Assembly (NCBI RefSeq): GCF_014656055.1
Contig: NZ_BNBR01000007.1
Location: 1-64,000, forward strand
DNA length: 64,000 nt
Direction of reading: 5' to 3'
From: Streptomyces griseosporeus
GTDB taxonomy: Bacteria; Actinomycetota; Actinomycetes; Streptomycetales; Streptomycetaceae
The position numbers and the translations under genes were made by a program. The notes beneath the pieces are model-generated. The model was not told where the DNA came from. It made no database searches and saw only the letters and a list, made by a program, of their open reading frames with translations. Positions 17,402 to 28,580 of the stretch are shown here, piece after piece (the first letter of the stretch is position 1; every line of letters starts with the position of its first letter).

Positions 17402-19000
17402 GTGTCCCGTACCCAGCTCATGCACGCCCTGCGCACCCTCACCGCCGACCACGCCGCCGCCGCGCGGCTCGGCCTGCCCGTCGCCGAGGCCCGCGCGGTC
17501 CGCCGCCGTACCGTCCTCAAGGGCGCCGTCGCCACGGCGGCCGTCACGGCGGCGGCCGTCCCGACCGCAGCGGCCGCCGCGTCCGCGCCCCGCATCGCCG
17601 TCGTCGGCGCCGGCATCGCCGGACTGACCGCGGCCCTCACCCTGCACGACGCCGGGTACGCCTGCACGGTGTACGAGGCCAACCCCGACCGCGTCGGCGG
17701 CCGGATGTACTCCCAGCGCGACCACTGGGCCTGGGGCCAGACCTCGGAGATCGGCGGCGAGCTGATCGACACCAGCCACAAGAAGATGCTGGAGCTGTGC
17801 CGCCGCTTCTCCCTGCCCGTCGAGGACTTCCTCGGCGGCGGGCCCAACGGGGCCGAGGAAGTCCTCTGGTTCAACGGCTCGTACTACCCGCGCGCGCAGG
17901 CCGACGAGGACTTCAAGGCCGTCTACCAGGCCCTGCACACCGACCTCCAGGCCGCGGGCGAGGTCAAGTGGAACCAGACCACGCCCGCCGGCACCGCCCT
18001 GGACGACATGAGCCTGTACGACTGGATCGAGTCCCGCGTGCCCGGCGGCCACGCCTCCCCGCTGGGCCGCCTCTTCGACGTCGCCTACAACGTCGAGTAC
18101 GGCGCCGACACCGCCGACCAGTCCTCGCTCGCCCTGGTCCTGCTGATGGGCTATCAGACCAATCCCGGCAACTTCAACATCTGGGGCCTGTCCAACGAGC
18201 GCTACCACATCGTCGGCGGCAACGACCGACTCCCGCACGCCATCGCCGACTTCCTGCCCGACGGCACGATCCGGCACGGCTGGTCCCTGACCGCCGTCAG
18301 GGCCAACGCCGACGGCACCCAGACGCTCACCTTCACCGAGGGCGGCTCGGTGCGGACCGTCACCGCCGACCACACGATCCTGTGCCTGCCGCTGCCCGTC
18401 CTGCAGCGGCTCGACCTGAGCCGGGCGGGCTTCGACACCCGGATGAAGAACCTGCTGCGCGACGCCCGCATGGGCTACTGCACCAAGCTCAACCTGCAGT
18501 TCTCCAGCCGCCCCTGGCGCGGCGCCGGCCCCTGGCCCGGCGTCTCGGCAGGCGAGTGCTTCACCGACAGCCGGGTCCAGCAGACCTGGGACACCACCAA
18601 GGTCCAGCCGGGCACCGGCGGCATCCTCATCCAGTACGGCGGCGGCAGCCTGGCCAGGTCGCTGACCCCGGCCGGGCCGTTCTCCTACGAGAGCGACCCC
18701 TACGTCCGCAGCCTCGCGGGGAGTTACCTGAAGGAGATCGACGCCTTCTTCCCCGGCACCTCGGCCGCCTGGACCGGCCGTGCCCAGCTGTCCGCCTGGC
18801 ACCTCAACCCGTACTCCCTGGGCGCCTACTCTTACTGGCCCGTGGGCTATCTGCACCGGTACGCGGGCTACGAGGGGACCGCGCAGGGCAACATCCACAT
18901 CGGCGGCGAGCACTGCAGTTACGACTTTCAGGGGTTCATGGAGGGCGGCGCCACCGAGGGCGAGCGGGCCGCGCGGGAGGTCGTCGCCCGGCTGGGTTAG
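17402..19000 (+). CDS. Tat-exported flavin monoamine oxidase
   Basis: A 532-residue flavoenzyme. RRRTVLKGAVATAAV at about residues 37-51 is a twin-arginine signal, so the protein is exported folded. The Rossmann FAD motif VVGAGIAGLTAALTLHDAG begins near 63 with the downstream GRMYSQ box, and the C-terminal FAD contact is GGEHCSYDFQGFMEGGATEGERAA. Members oxidise amines or amino acids to aldehydes or keto acids with H2O2 and ammonia. GTG start after GAGGAG. Its pairing with the permease suggests extracellular amine oxidation; the substrate is not known. Confidence 0.88.
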   Translation: MSRTQLMHALRTLTADHAAAARLGLPVAEARAVRRRTVLKGAVATAAVTAAAVPTAAAAASAPRIAVVGAGIAGLTAALTLHDAGYACTVYEANPDRVGGRMYSQRDHWAWGQTSEIGGELIDTSHKKMLELCRRFSLPVEDFLGGGPNGAEEVLWFNGSYYPRAQADEDFKAVYQALHTDLQAAGEVKWNQTTPAGTALDDMSLYDWIESRVPGGHASPLGRLFDVAYNVEYGADTADQSSLALVLLMGYQTNPGNFNIWGLSNERYHIVGGNDRLPHAIADFLPDGTIRHGWSLTAVRANADGTQTLTFTEGGSVRTVTADHTILCLPLPVLQRLDLSRAGFDTRMKNLLRDARMGYCTKLNLQFSSRPWRGAGPWPGVSAGECFTDSRVQQTWDTTKVQPGTGGILIQYGGGSLARSLTPAGPFSYESDPYVRSLAGSYLKEIDAFFPGTSAAWTGRAQLSAWHLNPYSLGAYSYWPVGYLHRYAGYEGTAQGNIHIGGEHCSYDFQGFMEGGATEGERAAREVVARLG

Positions 19001-19029
19001 CCGCGTGTGCATCGGGTAGCGGCGCCCGC

Positions 19030-20025
19030 ATGGACTTCAGTGTGGTCGCCGTGGCACGTGAGGACGACAGCCCGGTCGACGAGCCGCTGCGCATCGCGGC
19101 GCTCGCCGACCGGCTCGGGTACCGGGAGGTGTGGGTCGGCGAGGGACCGACCTGGGACGCGTTCGTCCTGGCCACGGCGATCGGCGCGGAGACGCGGCAC
19201 ATCGCGCTGACCGCCGGGCCGGTACCGGTGTCGGTACGCGACCCCTACACGATCGCCCGGGGCGCGGCCGGCACCTCCGCCGTGACCGGGGGCCGGCCGG
19301 TGGGCGTCGCCATCGGCACCGCCAGCAAGCGGGTCGTCGAGGGCGTGCACGGCCGTCCCCGGACCCGCCCGGCGGCGGCCATGGAGGAGTCGGCGGCGGC
19401 CCTGCGCCACCTGCTGCACGCCGAGCCGGGCGGCCCGGTCACCCCCGGCAGCCCCTTCCGCCGGCGTCTGGCACCGCCCGGGGGCCCGCTGACCGTTGCG
19501 GCCTTCGGGGACCGGGCGATCAGCATCGCCGCCGCCCACGCCGACCGGATGCTGCTCGACCTGGTCACACCGGAGCAGGTGCGCGTCCTGCGCGGCAAGC
19601 TCGACGCGGCGGCGCAACGGGCGGGCCGTACGGCACCCACGCTGGCGGCGTGGCTGCCGGCGGCCGTCGACCCGGCCCCGGCCTCGGTGCGGCAGGTGCT
19701 GGGCAGCATCGCCGGGTACCTGACCGTGCCGGGGTACGCCGACATGTTCCGGGCGGCGGGGTTCGGGGAGGCGGTGGACCTGGCGACGGCGGGCGCCGAG
19801 CGGGACGCCCTGATCGAGGCGCTGCCGGCGGAGGCGGCCGCCAGGGTCGGCCTGGTCGGCGACCCGAAAACGATCCAGGCCCGCATCGACGCGTACGCCG
19901 AGGCGGGCCTGGAGGAGATCGCACTGGTCCCGGCGACCGCGGGAGACCCCGGGGGGACCCGGACGCTGACGGTGCTGGCAGCCGACCTACAGGGGCGCGG
20001 GGAACTGCGCGACCAGCCACAGTGA
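19030..20025 (+). CDS. LLM-class (luciferase-like) oxidoreductase
   Basis: A 331-residue member of the luciferase-like flavin/F420 family: MDFSVVAVAREDDSPVDEPLRIAALADRLGYREVWVGEG at the N-terminus is the typical opening strand-helix, followed by ALTAGPVPVSVRDPYTIARGAAGTSAVTGGR, and GDPKTIQARIDAYAEAGLEEIALVPA near the end. It is probably F420-dependent, as many actinobacterial members are, but the coenzyme cannot be proven from sequence. It begins 30 bp after the amine oxidase stop and may be in the same transcript. It is convergent with the GH15 gene. Confidence 0.82.
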   Translation: MDFSVVAVAREDDSPVDEPLRIAALADRLGYREVWVGEGPTWDAFVLATAIGAETRHIALTAGPVPVSVRDPYTIARGAAGTSAVTGGRPVGVAIGTASKRVVEGVHGRPRTRPAAAMEESAAALRHLLHAEPGGPVTPGSPFRRRLAPPGGPLTVAAFGDRAISIAAAHADRMLLDLVTPEQVRVLRGKLDAAAQRAGRTAPTLAAWLPAAVDPAPASVRQVLGSIAGYLTVPGYADMFRAAGFGEAVDLATAGAERDALIEALPAEAAARVGLVGDPKTIQARIDAYAEAGLEEIALVPATAGDPGGTRTLTVLAADLQGRGELRDQPQ

Positions 20026-20055
20026 AGCCGCACCCGCAAGACGGCGCAGGCGGCA

Positions 20056-21858
20056 CTACCCCCCGTACGCGCCCGACGCAGTCAACCGCAGCGCCGTGTC
20101 GATCAACGGCACATGGCTGAACGCCTGCGGGAAGTTGCCCACCTGCCGCTGCAGCCGCGGATCCCACTCCTCCGCCAGCAGCCCCAGGTCGTTCCGCAGG
20201 GACAGCAGCTTCTCGAACAGCTTGCGGGCCTCGTCGACGCGGCCGATCATCGCCAGGTCATCGGCCATCCAGAACGAGCACGCCAGGAACGCGCCCTCGT
20301 CACCGGGCAGCCCGTCGACGCCCTCGCTGTCGCCCTGCGTCGGGTACCGCAGGATGAAGCCGTCCGGCGTGGAGAGCTCCCGCTGGATCGCCTCGATCGT
20401 GCCGATGACCCGCTTGTCGTCGGGGGGCAGGAAGCCCATCTGAGGGATCAGCAGCAGCGAGGCGTCCAGTTCCTTCGAGCCGTACGACTGCGTGAAGGTG
20501 TTGCGCTCCTTGTCGTAGCCCTTCTCGCAGACGTCCCGGTGGATGTCGTCGCGCAGCTGGCGCCACTTCTCCAGCGGGCCGTCCGCGTCGCCGGACTCGA
20601 TCAGCTTGATCGTGCGGTCGACGGCGACCCAGGCCATCACCTTGGAGTGCACGAAGTGCCGGCGCGGGCCGCGCACCTCCCAGATGCCCTCGTCCGGCTC
20701 CTGCCAGTGGTCCTCCAGGTAGCGGATCAGCTTCAGCTGGAGCAGCGAGGCGTAGTCGTTGCGGGCGAGGCCGGTCATGTGGGCCAGGTGCAGCGCCTCG
20801 GTGACCTCGCCGTACACGTCCAGCTGGAGCTGGTGCGCGGCGCCGTTGCCGACGCGGACCGGCGCCGACTTCTCGTAGCCCGGCAGCCAGTCCAGCTCGG
20901 CCTCGCCCAGCTCGCGCTCGCCGGCGATGCCGTACATGATCTGGAGGTTCTCCGGGTCGCCCGCGACCGCCCTGAGCAGCCACTCGCGCCAGGCGCGGGC
21001 CTCCTCGCGGTAGCCGGTGCGCAGCAGCGACGACAGGGTGATCGCCGCGTCCCGCAGCCAGGTGTAGCGGTAGTCCCAGTTGCGGACGCCGCCGATGTCC
21101 TCCGGCAGGGAGGTGGTGGGCGCGGCGACGATGCCGCCGGTCGGGGCGTACGTCAGCGCCTTCAGCGTGATCAGGGAGCGGATCACGGCCTCCCGGTAGG
21201 GGCCGTGGTACGTACACTGCTCGACCCACTCGCGCCAGAAGTCCTCCGTGGCCTCCAGCGACTGCTCCGGCTCCGGCAGCGGCGGCGCCGCCCGGTGCGA
21301 GGGCTGCCAGGAGATCGTGAACGCGATCCGGTCACCGGGGGCCACGGTGAAGTCCGAGTACGTCGTCAGGGACCTGCCGTAGGTCTCGCACTCGGTGTCG
21401 TACCAGACCGAGTCGGGGCCGGCGACGGCGACCGTGCGGCCCTCGTGCTTGTGCACCCACGGCACCACCCGGCCGTAGGAGAACCGCATGCGCAGCGCCG
21501 ACCGCATGGGCACGCGGCCCGAGACGCCCTCCACGATGCGGATCAGCTGCGGCGCGCCGTCGCGCGGGGGCATGAAGTCGATCACCCGGACGGTGCCGCG
21601 CGGGGTGTCCCACTCGGACTCCAGGATCAGCGAGTCGCCCCGGTAGCTGCGCCGGGCCGCGGTCGGGGGCTCCACGTCGGGGGCGTGCGCCGGGCCGAGC
21701 CGCCAGAAGCCGTGCTCCTCGGTGCCCAGCAGGCCGGCGAAGATGGCGTGCGAGTCGAAGCGCGGCAGGCACAGCCAGTCCACCGTGCCGTCACGGCAGA
21801 CCAGTGCGGCGGTCTGCATGTCTCCGATGAGTGCGTAGTCTTCGATGCGCCCGGCCAC
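20056..21858 (-). CDS. Glycoside hydrolase family 15 enzyme (glucoamylase/trehalase type)
   Basis: A 600-residue GH15 protein. It has the N-terminal super-beta domain (AGRIEDYALIGDMQTAALVCRDGTVDWLCLPRFDS) and the (alpha/alpha)6 catalytic domain with the first acid in IGGVRNWDYRYTWLRDAAITL and the second in LLAEEWDPRLQRQVGNFPQAFSHV. Bacterial members cleave alpha-glucosides; related mycobacterial enzymes are trehalases, so trehalose or maltooligosaccharide is the likely substrate. The GTG at 21858 has CTGGAG six bases before it; another GTG at 21882 would add eight residues. No signal peptide, so cytosolic. Confidence 0.9.
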   Translation of the reverse strand: MAGRIEDYALIGDMQTAALVCRDGTVDWLCLPRFDSHAIFAGLLGTEEHGFWRLGPAHAPDVEPPTAARRSYRGDSLILESEWDTPRGTVRVIDFMPPRDGAPQLIRIVEGVSGRVPMRSALRMRFSYGRVVPWVHKHEGRTVAVAGPDSVWYDTECETYGRSLTTYSDFTVAPGDRIAFTISWQPSHRAAPPLPEPEQSLEATEDFWREWVEQCTYHGPYREAVIRSLITLKALTYAPTGGIVAAPTTSLPEDIGGVRNWDYRYTWLRDAAITLSSLLRTGYREEARAWREWLLRAVAGDPENLQIMYGIAGERELGEAELDWLPGYEKSAPVRVGNGAAHQLQLDVYGEVTEALHLAHMTGLARNDYASLLQLKLIRYLEDHWQEPDEGIWEVRGPRRHFVHSKVMAWVAVDRTIKLIESGDADGPLEKWRQLRDDIHRDVCEKGYDKERNTFTQSYGSKELDASLLLIPQMGFLPPDDKRVIGTIEAIQRELSTPDGFILRYPTQGDSEGVDGLPGDEGAFLACSFWMADDLAMIGRVDEARKLFEKLLSLRNDLGLLAEEWDPRLQRQVGNFPQAFSHVPLIDTALRLTASGAYGG

Positions 21859-22342
21859 GTGCAACTCCAGTCGAACGGCCACGTCACCCCGTGAAGAACG
21901 GGGCTGTCGCTAGTGCGGTCAAGGGGGTCGTTGTAAAGCGTCGTTGAGCGGTGAAGCAAAGCAGGCGCTCAGCCTCGGTGGCAAAGCCACATCTGGTGCT
22001 CAACGAACTGACGAGCTCTCGTTGTTCCGGTGATCTACGGGCTTGGGGTGGTGCCGTGCGACCCGGCCGGGCTCGGCAGCGAGTGTCCGAGCAGGATACG
22101 ACGCACGTAGATGATCTGCGTGCCCCTCCAGGCAACCCGCATCCTCCGAACGGGTGAGCAACGGGTGAGAAACATGTAAGCGGCGCGTGGTTGCGTTCCG
22201 CCTGCGTGGCGGCGCGTGCGCGGAGTGTGGCCGGAAGCCATCGGTCCCACACGCTGATACCCTGGTAGCCCGTGGACCGGTGGGTGAGAAACCCCCGAAC
22301 CCGCACCCTCCAGACCGCGACCACGGGAGCCCCCTCTTGGCC
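21859..22342. other. Divergent GH15/pyrG intergenic region
   Basis: About 480 bp between divergent starts. It holds scattered weak -10-like hexamers (for example TACCCT at 22258-22263) and a GCGGCGCGTG repeat near 22190 and 22209. There is no convincing gene, riboswitch or terminator. The long leader in front of pyrG may matter for CTP control, but no attenuator is visible. Confidence 0.5.
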
Positions 22343-24013
<1,671 letters not shown>

Positions 24014-24030
24014 CACAACGGTTGTACGGT

Positions 24031-24066
24031 GGCCGGGGCGCGTCCGTTCAACGGCGCGTCCCGGCC
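24031..24066. terminator. Stem-loop after pyrG
   Basis: GGCCGGGGCGCG at 24031-24042 pairs with 24055-24066 in a 12-bp stem containing one G·T pair, 18 bases after the pyrG stop. It lacks a T tract, so it is either a weak terminator or an intergenic attenuator before the NUDIX gene. Confidence 0.55.
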
Positions 24067-24093
24067 CCATACGTGCACGTGGGAGGACAGGGC

Positions 24094-24720
24094 ATGACGA
24101 TCAGGGACACCGCCGAGGAGTGGGAGATCCGGGCGACGGAGACCCCCTTCACGGGCAACAAGACCTCCGTCCGCACCGACGACGTGGTCATGCCCGACGG
24201 CTCCGTGGCCCGCCGGGACTACCAGGTGCACCCGGGCTCGGTCGCCGTGCTCGCCCTGGACGACGAGGACCGCGTGATCGTGCTGCGCCAGTACCGGCAC
24301 CCGGTGCGGCAGAAGCTGTGGGAGATCCCGGCCGGTCTGCTGGACGTCCCCGGCGAGAACCCGCTGCACGCCGCCCAGCGCGAGCTGTACGAGGAGGCGC
24401 ACGTCAAGGCCGAGGACTGGCGGGTGCTGACCGACGTCTACACCACGCCCGGCGGCTGCGACGAGGCCGTACGGATCTTCCTCGCCCGGGGGCTGTCCGA
24501 GGCCGAGGGCGACCGCTTCCAGGTGGAGCACGAGGAGGCGGACATGGAACTGCGCCGGGTGCCGGTCGAGGACCTGGTGCGGGGCGTGCTCGCGGGGGAG
24601 CTGCACAACAACTGCCTGGTGGTGGGCGTGCTGTCCCTCGTCGCGGCGCGCGGCGGGGACGGGCTGGACGCGCTGCGGCCCGCCGAGGCGGCCTGGCCCG
24701 CGCGGCCGTTCGAGAGCTGA
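24094..24720 (+). CDS. NUDIX hydrolase, ADP-ribose pyrophosphatase type
   Basis: A 208-residue NUDIX hydrolase. The box fits G-x5-E-x7-RELxEEA: GLLDVPGENPLHAAQRELYEEA at about residues 85-106, and VLRQYRHPVRQKLWEIPAG in front is the hallmark of ADP-ribose/ADP-sugar pyrophosphatases, which cleave ADP-ribose to AMP and ribose 5-phosphate with Mg2+. The following Pro in TTPGGCDEAV supports ADP-ribose preference. The ATG at 24094 has GGGAGGACAG directly before it and is chosen over a farther ATG at 24022. It probably shares a transcript with pyrG. Confidence 0.88.
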   Translation: MTIRDTAEEWEIRATETPFTGNKTSVRTDDVVMPDGSVARRDYQVHPGSVAVLALDDEDRVIVLRQYRHPVRQKLWEIPAGLLDVPGENPLHAAQRELYEEAHVKAEDWRVLTDVYTTPGGCDEAVRIFLARGLSEAEGDRFQVEHEEADMELRRVPVEDLVRGVLAGELHNNCLVVGVLSLVAARGGDGLDALRPAEAAWPARPFES

Positions 24721-24893
24721 GGGGCGACGGTTTCCGGCCGTCGGTCCTACCATCCGTTGATCCGATCAGGGGACTCCCGCCCTGTCACCGCCGTGCTCTT
24801 CCCGGGACGTTGCAGAGCGTGAACTAGGCTCTGGTGACGCCCGGTCGGAGTCCCGGCGGGCTATGCGCGTGCGGTGGGACGGGAGTGTGGCCC

Positions 24894-26951
24894 GTGACGG
24901 ATCAGGCGGTGGACGCAGGCGGCGTACAGCTGTCGGGGCACACGGCCGCGGAGAGCCGGTTCCTGGGCCGTACAAGGGAGTTGAAGGAGCTGCGCGCCGA
25001 CATCGAGCGCGCCGGACTCGACACCCTCTCGGGCAAGAAGGCGCCCCGCGCGCGCGTGCTGCTCATCGCCGGCCGGCCCGGATCGGGGCGTACCGCCCTC
25101 GCCGAGGAGCTGGCCCGCCAGGTCGCCGACCGTTACCCCGACGGGGTGCTGCGGGCCCGGCTGAGCGACCCCGACGGCACGCCCGTCCCCGTGGAGCGTG
25201 CCGCCCGCGAGCTGCTCGCCGCGCTGGAGCTGCCGGTGCCGCCCGGGGCCGGCGAGGACGACCTGTCCGCCGAGCTGCGCGAGGCCCTCGGCGACCGCAA
25301 GGCGCTGCTGCTGCTCGACGACGCGGCCGGCGCCGAGCAGGTCGACGCCCTGCTGCCGGAGAACCCCGACTGCCTGGTCGTCGCCGTCTCGGCGGGCCCG
25401 CTCACCGGCATCGCCGACGTGCGGCCCTGCACCCTGGGCGGGCTGGACACCAAGTCGGCGGTGGAACTGCTGTCGGGGCACACCGGCTCGGTGCGGGTCA
25501 CCGTCGATCCGCGGGCCGCCGAGGGCCTGGTCGAGGCGTGCCAGGCCCAGCCGGCCGCGCTGATGCTGGCCGGCGGCTGGCTCGCCGCCCGGCCCAAGGC
25601 CGCCGTCGCCGACCTCGCCAAGCAGCTGCGCGCCGAGAGCGACGAGGGCACCACGCTGTCCCGGGTCTTCCGGCTCGCCTACACCGCGCTGCCCGCCCCC
25701 GCCGCCCGGATACTGCGACTGCTCGCCCTGGCCCCCGCCGGGTACGTCGACCCGCACACCGCCTCCGCGCTGGCCGGCTGCTCGGTCAGCGGGGCCCGCA
25801 CCACCCTGGACGACTTCGTCGCCCTCGGCCTGCTGCGCGCCGTGGACTCGCCGCTGCCCGAGTACGAGGTGCCCGGCTGTCTGCACCCCCTGCTCAAGGG
25901 CCTCACCGAGACCCAGGACCGGCCGGGCGAGCTGCAGCTGGCCCGGGCGCGGATGCTGGAGCGGACCGTGCGGCTGCTGCAGTCCTGCCGTGCGATCACC
26001 GAGACCGACAACCCCGACGCCCGCGAGAGGCTCCAGGGGCTGCCCCGCTCGCTGCGCTTCCCGAGCCCGCGGGCGGCCGAGGAGTGGCTGCGCGTGCGCC
26101 GGCCCGCCCTGCTGGCCGCCGCGCGGCTCGCCGTCGCCGACGGGGAGCTGGACACCCTGGCAAGGCGGCTGATGTCGCAGCTGGTCAGGGCCATGGTCGC
26201 GCACTTCGGCACCCAGGCCGCCGCACCCGACCTGTACGGCGTCCACCGGCTCGTCCTGGACGTGGCCGAGCGGCGCGGACTGCACCGGGAGCAGGCCGCG
26301 GCCCTGCTGAACCTGGCCGATCTCGACGCCCGCACCGGCCGGACGGCCGAGGCGCTGACGCGTTATCGCGCGGCTCTGGACGCCGGGCGCCGCGCGGACG
26401 ACCCGTACGCGACCGGCCGCGCGATGGAATCCGTAGGCGGCGCGTACCTGGAGCTGGGGGACTACGACCGGGCCGCCGACTGGTTCGGCCGCGCCCTGGT
26501 CCAGCGGCTGGCCCGGGACGAGCAGGCGGACGCCGCCCGGCTGTACGGCCGGATCGGCGCCGCGCACACCTACGCGGGCCGGTACGGCGAGGCGCAGCGC
26601 AACTGGCGGGCGGCCGTCGCCGCCCACCGCAGGAGCGGTGATGTGGCCGCGCAGGCGCGGGCGTTGAGCGAGCTGGCGCGGGTGCAGGAGTACGCCGGGC
26701 GGCCCGAGGAGTCGCTGCGCACCTGCCGGGAGGCGGTGGAGTGGGCGCGGCGCGCCGAGGACGTGCGGCTCCAGGCCGCGCTGCACCTGCGGCTGGCCGA
26801 CACGCTGGACCACCTCGGCGACCCGGCCACGGCCACTCTCCATCGCGGCACGGCCGAGCGCATGCTGGGAGAGGAGGCCCAGGAGAGCGAGCCAGAGCCG
26901 GAAGAGGGCACTCAGGCCTGCGAAATCCGTAGTGCATCCGGCGAAGATTGA
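24894..26951 (+). CDS. STAND-type P-loop/TPR regulatory protein
   Basis: A 685-residue protein with an N-terminal AAA/NB-ARC-like nucleotide domain followed by tetratricopeptide repeats. The P-loop region reads LLIAGRPGSGRTALAEEL near residues 57-74; the usual lysine before Thr is Arg. Walker B is ALLLLDDAAGAEQVDALL. A winged-helix-like segment follows near 260-320. From about 470 to 650 TPR units occur (DLDARTGRTAEALTRYRAALDAG, YLELGDYDRAADWFGRALVQ, TYAGRYGEAQRNWRAAVAAH, EYAGRPEESLRTCREAVEWAR). It resembles the ATPase-TPR part of AfsR-like regulators but has no DNA-binding domain of its own. The GTG at 24894 has GGGAG eight bases before it. Role unknown, likely signalling. Confidence 0.78.
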   Translation: MTDQAVDAGGVQLSGHTAAESRFLGRTRELKELRADIERAGLDTLSGKKAPRARVLLIAGRPGSGRTALAEELARQVADRYPDGVLRARLSDPDGTPVPVERAARELLAALELPVPPGAGEDDLSAELREALGDRKALLLLDDAAGAEQVDALLPENPDCLVVAVSAGPLTGIADVRPCTLGGLDTKSAVELLSGHTGSVRVTVDPRAAEGLVEACQAQPAALMLAGGWLAARPKAAVADLAKQLRAESDEGTTLSRVFRLAYTALPAPAARILRLLALAPAGYVDPHTASALAGCSVSGARTTLDDFVALGLLRAVDSPLPEYEVPGCLHPLLKGLTETQDRPGELQLARARMLERTVRLLQSCRAITETDNPDARERLQGLPRSLRFPSPRAAEEWLRVRRPALLAAARLAVADGELDTLARRLMSQLVRAMVAHFGTQAAAPDLYGVHRLVLDVAERRGLHREQAAALLNLADLDARTGRTAEALTRYRAALDAGRRADDPYATGRAMESVGGAYLELGDYDRAADWFGRALVQRLARDEQADAARLYGRIGAAHTYAGRYGEAQRNWRAAVAAHRRSGDVAAQARALSELARVQEYAGRPEESLRTCREAVEWARRAEDVRLQAALHLRLADTLDHLGDPATATLHRGTAERMLGEEAQESEPEPEEGTQACEIRSASGED

Positions 26952-27104
26952 TGCAATGAAAGGCTAGACAGCCGGAACGCCTTCATTAAACTGGCTCTGC
27001 CGCACGTTCTCCTGCGGTGTCTCCCGGTGTGCCCGGTCTGTCCGTGCATGCCGGGGTATGTCTGTCATGCACTACATTCCCCTGAGCCAAGGACCGTGAT
27101 CGAC

Positions 27105-28220
27105 GTGAAGGTCGGCATCCCCCGCGAGGTCAAGAACAACGAGTTCCGGGTGGCCATCACCCCCGCCGGCGTGCACGAGCTGGTGCGCAACGGCCACCAG
27201 GTCGTCATCGAGCGCGGCGCCGGCGTCGGCTCCTCGATCACGGACGCCGAGTACGTCGCCGCCGGCGCCGCGATCCTGGACACGGCCGACGAGGTCTGGG
27301 CCACCGCCGACCTGCTGCTGAAGGTCAAGGAGCCCATCGCCGAGGAGTACCACCGCCTCCGCAAGGACCAGACGCTCTTCACCTACCTGCACCTGGCCGC
27401 CTCCAAGGAGTGCACGGACGCGCTCGTCGAGTCCGGCACCACGGCCATCGCCTACGAGACCGTCGAGCTGCCCAACCGCTCCCTGCCGCTGCTCGCCCCG
27501 ATGTCCGAGGTCGCGGGCCGCCTGGCCCCGCAGGTCGGCGCCTACCACCTGATGCGCGCGGCCGGCGGCCGCGGCGTGCTGCCCGGCGGCGTCCCCGGCG
27601 TCACCCCGGCCAAGGCCGTCGTGATCGGCGGCGGCGTCTCCGGCTGGAACGCCACCCAGATCGCCGTCGGCATGGGCTTCGACGTGACCCTGCTCGACCG
27701 CGACATCAACAAGCTGCGCGAGGCCGACAAGATCTTCGGCACGAAGGTCAAGGCGATCATGTCCAACTCCTTCGAGCTGGAGAAGGCCGTCCTGGACGCC
27801 GACCTCGTCATCGGCGCCGTGCTCATCCCGGGAGCCAAGGCCCCGAAGCTGGTCACCAACGAACTGGTGTCCCGGATGAAGCCCGGAAGTGTCCTTGTCG
27901 ACATCGCGATCGACCAGGGCGGCTGCTTCGAGGACTCGCACCCGACCACGCACGCCGAGCCGACCTTCAAGGTCCACGACTCGGTCTTCTACTGCGTCGC
28001 CAACATGCCCGGCGCGGTGCCGAACACCTCCACCAACGCCCTCACCAACGCGACGCTGCCGTACATCGTCTCGCTCGCCAACAACGGCTGGGTCGAGGCG
28101 CTGCGCCGTGACCCCGCGCTCGCCAAGGGTCTCAACACCCATGACGGCAAGGTCGTTTACAAGGAGGTCGCCGAGGCCCACGGCCTGGAGCACGTCGAGC
28201 TGGAGAGCCTGCTCGGCTGA
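27105..28220 (+). CDS. ald: Alanine dehydrogenase
   Basis: A 371-residue NAD-dependent L-alanine dehydrogenase, interconverting alanine with pyruvate and ammonia. VKVGIPREVKNNEFRVAITPAGVHELV opens the protein as in the family. The catalytic Lys is in LLKVKEPIAEEY and the His in LFTYLHLAAS; the NAD motif is VIGGGVSGWNATQIAVGMG; the substrate loop includes SNSFELEKAVLDADLVIGAVLIPGA. The GTG at 27105 gives the usual family length; a GTG at 27096 would add three residues. It stands alone and ends with a strong hairpin. Confidence 0.95.
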   Translation: MKVGIPREVKNNEFRVAITPAGVHELVRNGHQVVIERGAGVGSSITDAEYVAAGAAILDTADEVWATADLLLKVKEPIAEEYHRLRKDQTLFTYLHLAASKECTDALVESGTTAIAYETVELPNRSLPLLAPMSEVAGRLAPQVGAYHLMRAAGGRGVLPGGVPGVTPAKAVVIGGGVSGWNATQIAVGMGFDVTLLDRDINKLREADKIFGTKVKAIMSNSFELEKAVLDADLVIGAVLIPGAKAPKLVTNELVSRMKPGSVLVDIAIDQGGCFEDSHPTTHAEPTFKVHDSVFYCVANMPGAVPNTSTNALTNATLPYIVSLANNGWVEALRRDPALAKGLNTHDGKVVYKEVAEAHGLEHVELESLLG

Positions 28221-28286
28221 CCGACGGGATCAAGTCGACTCCGCGCAAAAGGCGATTCGTCAACAGAGGTCGTCAACCCCGCGCAA

Positions 28287-28319
28287 CCGGCCGGACCTTG
28301 CCCGACAAGGTCCGGCCGG
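28287..28319 (+). terminator. Terminator hairpin after alanine dehydrogenase
   Basis: A perfect 14-bp stem (CCGGCCGGACCTTG at 28287-28300, complement at 28306-28319) with loop CCCGA stands 66 bp after the ald stop. There is no T tract, but stems of this strength usually end transcription in Streptomyces. The 360-bp gap to the next gene also holds the promoter at 28478. Confidence 0.75.
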
Positions 28320-28477
28320 ATGTGTGTATGGTCACTTTGCGACGCTCGGTCAACTCGCCTCGAACGTATCCCTTCAACCGATTCGCACACCGGTGAAACC
28401 TGCTGTGCGACGGCCGTACGCCCTTGACAGCGGGATGTTTCATTGCCGACACATCGGGCCGGGTCCGGGTGATTGTG

Positions 28478-28507
28478 TTGCTGCGGACGCCCGACACGCC
28501 ATAGAGT
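28478..28507 (+). promoter_or_regulatory. Likely housekeeping promoter of the parA-scpAB operon
   Basis: TTGCTG at 28478-28483 and TAGAGT at 28502-28507 are separated by 18 bp, a good match to the vegetative sigma factor pattern. Transcription would begin near 28514, giving a leader of about 67 bases with a perfect AAGGAGGT ribosome site at 28563-28570. A TTGACA at 28424 lacks a matching -10. Confidence 0.55.
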
Positions 28508-28580
28508 CGCCAACCGTCGGCATGGTGCCACGCTGACCTTGTCTAGAAGTTTCCTGGTCACCAAGGAGGTAAGACGACTT

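Noticed and set aside
28424..28429. TTGACA as the -35 box of the parA operon promoter
   Set aside because: No -10-like hexamer occurs at 16-19 bp; the TTGCTG/TAGAGT pair at 28478-28507 fits better.
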